Program-made: the position numbers and the translations under genes
Source of the DNA: Nonlabens sp. Hel1_33_55
GTDB taxonomy: Bacteria; Bacteroidota; Bacteroidia; Flavobacteriales; Flavobacteriaceae
Assembly: GCF_900101765.1 (NCBI RefSeq)
Contig: NZ_LT627735.1
Location: 558,001 to 622,000 of the forward strand
Length of the DNA stretch: 64,000 nucleotides
Direction: 5' to 3'
Shown: positions 58,949-64,000 of the stretch, piece by piece
Position numbering within the stretch: the stretch's first letter is position 1
How the letters are laid out: each line of letters begins with the position of its first letter
Notes under the pieces: generated by a model
Told to the model about the DNA's origin: nothing
Seen by the model: only the letters and a program-made list of their open reading frames with translations
The model's database searches: none

Positions 58949-59932
58949 ATGAGAAAACTTTTACTAGGAGTATTTGGACTGTTAGCTTTCAGCGCGGTTG
59001 CTCAAGAAGAAACAGAAGAAACAAAAAAATTCACATTAGGAGGTAGTGTCGATGCTTATTATCGCACTCAATTAAGTTCGAGCGATACAACCCCACAAAG
59101 CTTGACATCTTTTGCAGATCAAACAGGATTTGCTGTGGGTATGGCAAATATTATTGCGAGCTACGAAAGCAGCAACGGTAAAGTAGGAGCTGTGGCAGAT
59201 CTAGTCTTCGGACCTAGAGGTGATGATGCAACAACGCTTGATAACGTGAATCAGTTGTATGCGTATTGGAATGTGTCAGAATCTACGACGCTTACTTTAG
59301 GGCGCTTCAATACTTATCTAGGATATGAGGTGATTTCACCAGTAGGTAATTTCAACTACAGTACTTCCTACTTATTCACAAACGGACCATTCTCACATGT
59401 AGGTGTTAAAGCAGATTTTGCCTTATCAGAAGATTTTAGTGCCATGCTAGCGGTAATGAACCCAACTGATGTCAATGAAAATCTTACTGGAGATTATGCT
59501 TTAGGTGGTCAACTAGGATATAAAGGTCAGTACTTGAACCTTTATTACGATTCTGGAGTAGTTCTAGGATTTGAAATAGACTACACAGGTGGTTTTGATG
59601 TAACTGACACCTTCTTTTTGGGAATCAATGCAGCTTACCAAACTAACGATGACGCTGGATTTTATGGGGCAGCATTATATCCTCAGGTTAGCTTGACAGA
59701 TAGTTTTGGTCTAGGATTGAGAGGTGAATATTTTGCCCTACACGGTGATGGTGATGATTTACCTAGCGTCACTGCCTTTACCTTGACTGGAAGTTACTCT
59801 CTTGACAACTTAACGATCAAACCAGAAATACGCCTGGATTCATTTTCTGAATTAGAACCATTTTTAGACTCTGATGGAATGGCATCAGATAATCTATCTG
59901 CATTTGTAATAGCAGCAATCTATCAATTTTAA
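58949..59932 (+). CDS. Outer-membrane beta-barrel porin (OmpL-like, BBP2 family)
   Basis: Predicted outer-membrane porin of 327 residues. The ATG at 58949 gives a signal peptide (MRKLLLGVFGLLAFSAVAQ); the frame is open 45 codons further, but that part has no coding character and covers the inverted repeats. The mature chain is a regular series of amphipathic strands (FTLGGSVDAYYRTQ, VGAVADLVFGPRG, NLYYDSGVVLGFEIDYTGG, FTLTGSYSL) ending in AAIYQF, typical of a barrel. It heads an operon with glnK and amt, so it probably lets ammonium or another small nitrogen source through the outer membrane. Confidence 0.9.
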   Translation: MRKLLLGVFGLLAFSAVAQEETEETKKFTLGGSVDAYYRTQLSSSDTTPQSLTSFADQTGFAVGMANIIASYESSNGKVGAVADLVFGPRGDDATTLDNVNQLYAYWNVSESTTLTLGRFNTYLGYEVISPVGNFNYSTSYLFTNGPFSHVGVKADFALSEDFSAMLAVMNPTDVNENLTGDYALGGQLGYKGQYLNLYYDSGVVLGFEIDYTGGFDVTDTFFLGINAAYQTNDDAGFYGAALYPQVSLTDSFGLGLRGEYFALHGDGDDLPSVTAFTLTGSYSLDNLTIKPEIRLDSFSELEPFLDSDGMASDNLSAFVIAAIYQF

Positions 59933-59946
59933 ACAAACTAGATAAC

Positions 59947-60285
59947 ATGAAAAAAATAGAAGCAATTATCAGAAAATCAAAATTTTCTGCAGTTAAAAAA
60001 GCATTACACGAAATTGACGTCAATTTTTTCTCCTACTGGGACGTAACAGGACTTGGAAATGAGAAAAAAGGATCAGTCTATCGTGGTGTTTCCTACAGTA
60101 CCAGTGATATCCAGCGTAGATATTTATCCATTGTAGTCACCGATGACTTTGAGACCAAAACGGTGAATGCAATCATTGAATCAGCTAGAACTGGTGATGT
60201 AGGTGATGGGAAAATCTTCGTCTCTGATGTACAGGAAAGCTATAGAATAAGAACAGGTGCCAAAGGACCCGACACTTTAAAATAA
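59947..60285 (+). CDS. glnK: P-II family nitrogen regulatory protein
   Basis: Trimeric sensor of energy and 2-oxoglutarate that blocks the ammonium channel when nitrogen is plentiful. The 112-residue product opens MKKIEAIIRKSKFSAVKKALHEI; the T-loop KKGSVYRGVSYSTS (about 40-53) carries Tyr50 at the position of the classical uridylylation site Tyr51, and the ATP-binding TGDVGDGKIFV (about 82-92) is intact. It lies between a porin and amt genes, 14 bp and 25 bp away, the standard glnK-amt linkage. Confidence 0.95.
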   Translation: MKKIEAIIRKSKFSAVKKALHEIDVNFFSYWDVTGLGNEKKGSVYRGVSYSTSDIQRRYLSIVVTDDFETKTVNAIIESARTGDVGDGKIFVSDVQESYRIRTGAKGPDTLK

Positions 60286-60310
60286 TCAATCAACTAACTA
60301 AAATTATATT

Positions 60311-61549
60311 ATGGAATTATTAACTGTAAACAATGTATGGATGATGATCTGTACAGGGCTTGTATTTCTTATGCACCTCGGCTTCGGTCTGTTGGAAATA
60401 GGACTGACGAGACAGAAAAACACCATCAACATTTTATTCAAAAATGTCTTTATACTAACTACAGGATTGTTATTGTATTACCTAGTAGGTTTCAATTTGA
60501 TGTATCCACCTGGAGAAACCTTTAATGGTGTACTAGGGTTTGGAGGATTTGGGCTTGAGGCACCGTTGGATGCGGCGGGATCTTTAGATGTGGCCTATAA
60601 TGAAGGTTATACCTACTGGACAGATTTTCTTTTTCAGGGAATGTTTGCAGCAACAGCAGCAACTATTGTTTCTGGAGCAGTTGCAGAACGAATGAAACTT
60701 GTACCGTTTATGATTTTCACGGTCATTTATGTAGGACTTATATATCCTATTGCAGGATCATGGTTCTGGGGTGGCGGATTCCTTAAAACATTGGAAACAC
60801 CGTTTTACGACTTTGCTGGATCAACACTGGTTCACTCTGTAGGTGGATGGGCGGCGCTAGTCGCGGTGATTTTGTTGGGACCTCGTATTGGAAAATTTGT
60901 AGATGGTAAGGCTCAAGCAATTCCAGGACATAGCATTCCGTTGGCAACCGCTGGTGTGATTTTGCTATGGTTTGGATGGTTTGGATTTAATGGTGGATCC
61001 GTTTTAAGCGCAGATCCTGGATTGACATCCATTACTCTTGTTAACACTTGTCTAGCTGCAGCAGCTGGTGGTTTTATTGCTTTTATCGTTTCAACAGTAA
61101 TGTATAAAAACTATGATCTTACCATGTATCTCAACGGTATTTTAGGAGGTCTTGTTGGTATAACTGCGGGAGCAGATGTAATGTCACCCATTGAGTCCAT
61201 TATGATAGGATCTATTGCAGGCGCCATCATTGTATTTGGTATATCATTAGTTGATAAGGTGAAGGTTGATGATCCTGTAGGAGCTATTGCAGTTCATTTG
61301 ATTTGCGGTATTTGGGGAACCTTAGCAGTTGGAATTTTTGGTTCACTTGCGGGCGGAGCGCAGTTCGTGAGTCAGTTGGTAGGTGTTGCTTCATATGCGG
61401 CAATTTGCATCCCATCTGCATTTATTATCTTGTTTATCATGAAGGTAGCTGGAGGAATCAGAGTTTCAGAAAAAGAAGAATTTGAAGGTCTGGACAGCTA
61501 TGAGCACGGTATGTCAGCTTATCCAGATTTTAGACTCAACGAGCACTAG
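60311..61549 (+). CDS. amt: Ammonium transporter
   Basis: Trimeric inner-membrane Amt/MEP/Rh channel of 412 residues with about 11 helices. Both channel histidines are in place: one in FAGSTLVHSVGGWAALVA (about 173-190) and one in GAIAVHLICGIWGTLAVG (about 323-340). The outer recruitment site shows AATAATIVSGAVAERM. It has no signal peptide extension and no fused P-II or kinase domain. It is the last gene of the porin-glnK-amt operon and has a strong terminator. Confidence 0.96.
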   Translation: MELLTVNNVWMMICTGLVFLMHLGFGLLEIGLTRQKNTINILFKNVFILTTGLLLYYLVGFNLMYPPGETFNGVLGFGGFGLEAPLDAAGSLDVAYNEGYTYWTDFLFQGMFAATAATIVSGAVAERMKLVPFMIFTVIYVGLIYPIAGSWFWGGGFLKTLETPFYDFAGSTLVHSVGGWAALVAVILLGPRIGKFVDGKAQAIPGHSIPLATAGVILLWFGWFGFNGGSVLSADPGLTSITLVNTCLAAAAGGFIAFIVSTVMYKNYDLTMYLNGILGGLVGITAGADVMSPIESIMIGSIAGAIIVFGISLVDKVKVDDPVGAIAVHLICGIWGTLAVGIFGSLAGGAQFVSQLVGVASYAAICIPSAFIILFIMKVAGGIRVSEKEEFEGLDSYEHGMSAYPDFRLNEH

Positions 61550-61587
61550 AAGATAAAAAATCAAAGCTTTCAACCAGCCTTGATGTA

Positions 61588-61619
61588 AACCGCCTATCAA
61601 ATGATAGGCGGTTTTTTTA
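61588..61619 (+). terminator. Terminator of the porin-glnK-amt operon
   Basis: AAACCGCCTATCA / TGATAGGCGGTTT perfect stem followed by a T run, about 40 bp after the amt stop codon. Confidence 0.94.
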
Positions 61620-61641
61620 TGCATTGAGGTTTTGGGTAGTA

Positions 61642-61657
61642 CGCTTTCGCGAAAGCG
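61642..61657. repeat. Dispersed palindrome, copy 18 (perfect)
   Basis: Exact CGCTTTCGCGAAAGCG with right flank GACTTAAC, about 22 bp after the operon terminator. Confidence 0.95.
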
Positions 61658-61878
61658 GACTTAACATAGTCCTGTAATGATTTTATTGTAAATATCGGTG
61701 AATAACCACTTTGATGGAATAAAAATGTTATAAAAAATGATTTTGTATAATAATTGTTCATTTTATCGTTTCTTGTAAATCCTAATTAAATGTTAACTAA
61801 AAATGAAGCCCTAGTCGTTGGAAGTTTTTATTTATAGGTAATTACCCTAATCCTGTTGAACGATATCATAAACCCTAT

Positions 61879-64000
61879 ATGAAATCATTTTACCTGCGAT
61901 CCCTGATTGTAGTATTTCTTTCTAGCTCTGTAATAGCTGGTGCCGTTAGTGCCCTAAGCTACAACTTCACCTTCAAATCATCCATGATGCCCATGGCAAC
62001 GGTCACTGGTGGTGGTAATTACTGTCAAAATGAAACTGGCGTAGAGGTAATTTTCACTGGTTCTGGCGGTACAGGTACTGGCTTCTACACTTTCAATTAT
62101 GAGGTAGGTGGTGTTAATGGTAGTATATCCTCAAACTCAGGAGATGATACTGCAAGCTTGCCTTATGATACTTCTATAATAGGAACAAGTATTTATCGAC
62201 TTCTAAGTGTTTCTTTCAACGGTGGTCCAGAAACTACGCTGAGTAATCAATTTGAAGTCTTTAGAACCGTTACGAGACCAACAGCGGCGTTTGATTTTAC
62301 AGATAATCAATGTTCTGGCGCCTCAGTTTCTTTCACAAACAATAGTACTACTGGTAGTGGTATAACCTATCTGTGGAATTTTGGCGATGGTGAAACTTCA
62401 ACGGAATTTGAACCATCTCACGAGTTCGATGCTCGAGGTTGTAACACACAATCCTTTAATGTATCACTCCAGGTTTCCAGTAACGGTTGCGTTGTCACAG
62501 AAAGAAGGTCGATCAATATTCTGGAAACTCCTAATTTGATCTTAACCGATGTAGGTAACCCATTGGATCCTTTCAATAATTGTTCTGGTTCATCAACCTC
62601 TAGTAGCTATACCATCATGGTAGATGATGACACAACAGATACTTGTGTTACTAATAAAAGAATAGATTGGGGTGACGGTTCTGCTATTGAGAATAATCCA
62701 AGTTTTCCATTATCGCATACGTACACAACAAGTGGTGCTTTTAACTTGCGTTTCATAGGAGATTCAGATAATGGATGTGAAGCAGAGACCGACTATGTCG
62801 TGGCTAACGTATCCAATCCACAAGGTGGTTTGAATAGCCCTGGAACTACACAAAATCTGTGTGCACCTACGGATGATTTACAATTTTCAATTTCAAATTG
62901 GGGAGGAAATAGTAATGATACACAATACACTATTGATTATGGCGATGGAACGCCAGTAGTCATGTACACGCAAGCAGACCTACAAGCATCACCTGCATAT
63001 AATCCATCTGATCCGATAAGTTCTGCTCCATTTCCCGTACCGCACATTTATACAGAAAGCAATTGTCCTGAAGAATTCTACACTGTCAATCTAGAAATAG
63101 AAAATGCTTGTGGCTCTACAGCATTCACGGTTTCCAACATTACTATTTTATCACCACCTATCGCATTATTTGATGCACCAGAAGAGACTTGTGTAAATAC
63201 TGCGGTCACTTTTAATAACCTATCTGACTCAGGTTTTAGCAGAAACTGTAGTACAGATGCGCTTTTTGAATGGGATTTTGGTGATGGTAGTCCAATTGAA
63301 AATGTAGGACCAGGTCCTGTAGAGGACATTAATCACGTTTACACAGTTCCTGGTACTTATACAGTAACCTTAACGGCTGAAGGATTTTGTGGCGAGGATG
63401 TTTTTCAGCGTGAGATTTGCATTGAGCCAGAATTAGTTCCTGAGATATCTTATTCTCAAGTAGAAGGTTGTACTGACTTTGATGTAGCAGTTACCAACAC
63501 CACTGACACTGCGGACATCTGTAGCGAATTGGCTTACAATTGGACTGTTACATATGCAGCAGACTTTTGCGAGGCTGGTCCTGGAGACTTCTCATACGTT
63601 AATGGAACCGATGAAAATAGTTTAGAGCCTGAGATCAATTTTGTTCAACCTGGTAGATATATTCTGAGTGGTACAATAACTGGCAGTAGCTGTGGTAACG
63701 TACAAATACCTGAACAGGAGATACTTGTGAAGCAACCGCCTAGAGCAGTTATTGATCCTATCGATAATCTTTGCGAAGGTGATGGATTGATGATTTCACC
63801 AACAGCAACGGTCGAAAGCTGTACGGTAACCTCGGGCACTATTACCTATGCGTGGAGCTTCCCTGGAGGTTCCCCAGCCACTTCATCTGCTGTGGATCCT
63901 GGAACTATAACCTATCCGTCTTCTGGAGATTATACGGTATCGCTTAATGTTACCAATGAATGCGGTACAACTACCGCGACAAATGTAACGTTCTCAATTT
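61879..64000 (+). CDS. Large PKD-repeat surface protein (3' end cut by window edge)
   Basis: Very large secreted or surface adhesin. I translated from the ATG at 61879; the frame is open through base 64000, giving 707 residues with no end in sight. The signal peptide is MKSFYLRSLIVVFLSSSVIAG. Repeated PKD domains are marked by the turn WNFGDG (near residue 171), IDWGDG (near 262), IDYGDG (near 353), WDFGDG (near 464) and a weaker WSFPGG (near 660), with paired cysteines (such as CSGAS, CVNTAV, CEGDG) typical of flavobacterial PKD proteins that end in a type IX sorting domain. The C-terminus is outside the window, so the sorting signal is inferred. Confidence 0.88.
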   Translation, partial: MKSFYLRSLIVVFLSSSVIAGAVSALSYNFTFKSSMMPMATVTGGGNYCQNETGVEVIFTGSGGTGTGFYTFNYEVGGVNGSISSNSGDDTASLPYDTSIIGTSIYRLLSVSFNGGPETTLSNQFEVFRTVTRPTAAFDFTDNQCSGASVSFTNNSTTGSGITYLWNFGDGETSTEFEPSHEFDARGCNTQSFNVSLQVSSNGCVVTERRSINILETPNLILTDVGNPLDPFNNCSGSSTSSSYTIMVDDDTTDTCVTNKRIDWGDGSAIENNPSFPLSHTYTTSGAFNLRFIGDSDNGCEAETDYVVANVSNPQGGLNSPGTTQNLCAPTDDLQFSISNWGGNSNDTQYTIDYGDGTPVVMYTQADLQASPAYNPSDPISSAPFPVPHIYTESNCPEEFYTVNLEIENACGSTAFTVSNITILSPPIALFDAPEETCVNTAVTFNNLSDSGFSRNCSTDALFEWDFGDGSPIENVGPGPVEDINHVYTVPGTYTVTLTAEGFCGEDVFQREICIEPELVPEISYSQVEGCTDFDVAVTNTTDTADICSELAYNWTVTYAADFCEAGPGDFSYVNGTDENSLEPEINFVQPGRYILSGTITGSSCGNVQIPEQEILVKQPPRAVIDPIDNLCEGDGLMISPTATVESCTVTSGTITYAWSFPGGSPATSSAVDPGTITYPSSGDYTVSLNVTNECGTTTATNVTFSI

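Larger units (their letters stand above)
61550..61878. other. Intergenic region between amt and the PKD adhesin gene
   Basis: About 330 bp. It holds the operon terminator, one perfect dispersed palindrome at 61642-61657 and an A/T-rich stretch with ATTACCCTAATCC near 61848-61860 that would carry the adhesin promoter. No gene seen. Confidence 0.65.

Overview
The window reads as the chromosome of a marine member of the Flavobacteriaceae (Bacteroidota). Support: promoters fit the Bacteroidota pattern TTG-N19-TAnnTTTG; the primary sigma factor is 287 residues with no region 1.1; there is a type IX secretion sorting domain, a zinc-less type B L31, a SelO protein and an NhaD Na+/H+ antiporter. A 16-bp palindrome, CGCTTTCGCGAAAGCG, is scattered throughout. 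I suspect a Nonlabens- or Dokdonia-like genus, but the sequence alone does not prove it.

Layout. 0-8 kb, mostly minus strand: a phosphohexomutase cut by the window edge, a large secreted OmpA-like protein, a DUF4199/glycosyltransferase pair, ribosomal protein L31 (plus strand), a GNAT acetyltransferase, proC and an NMT1/THI5-like protein. 8-19 kb: an ABC exporter, a type IX secreted protein with three repeated modules, rpoD, a DUF2490 outer-membrane protein, a FabH-like synthase, gcvP and a UbiA-like membrane protein. 19-28 kb: an ECF sigma factor with a zinc-finger partner, an M3 peptidase, purE, two adjacent methionine-sulfoxide reductases, a DEAD-box helicase, an alkyladenine glycosylase and htpG. 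28.5-34.6 kb: a complete curli-type amyloid operon (two curlin-repeat proteins, CsgE, CsgF, CsgG and a multi-domain lipoprotein). 35-41 kb: a beta-helix lipoprotein, a thioesterase, a glutaminyl cyclase, the SRP RNA, a short-chain dehydrogenase, a 7TM-LuxR regulator and a sterol-desaturase-type hydroxylase. 41.5-49.7 kb: an alpha-amylase, a stress trio (PPOX-like, hemerythrin, DUF3140), a GntR/SDR pair, selO and a YihY protein. 49.8-64 kb: nhaD, gltBD, a TrkA-C membrane protein, a porin-glnK-amt operon and the start of a giant PKD adhesin.

How the genes connect. Nitrogen assimilation clusters on the right: outer-membrane porin, P-II regulator, ammonium channel and both glutamate synthase subunits. 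The curli operon builds extracellular amyloid. Its CsgE carries an extra N-terminal domain that may be CsgH-like, and its CsgG carries an extra C-terminal beta-barrel; both look like domain fusions. Its promoter region holds an 18-bp perfect palindrome, and a strong hairpin lies just after the main curlin gene.

The most unusual feature is the dispersed palindrome: 18 full or decayed copies in 64 kb, split evenly between intergenic DNA and the interior of conserved genes, where it adds peptides such as AFAKA or LSRKR. Other repeat families (a 126-bp REP-like element, a triple 17-mer cluster and a CCTGCCTGC palindrome) lie only between genes. No tRNA, rRNA, CRISPR array, insertion sequence or prophage was seen.
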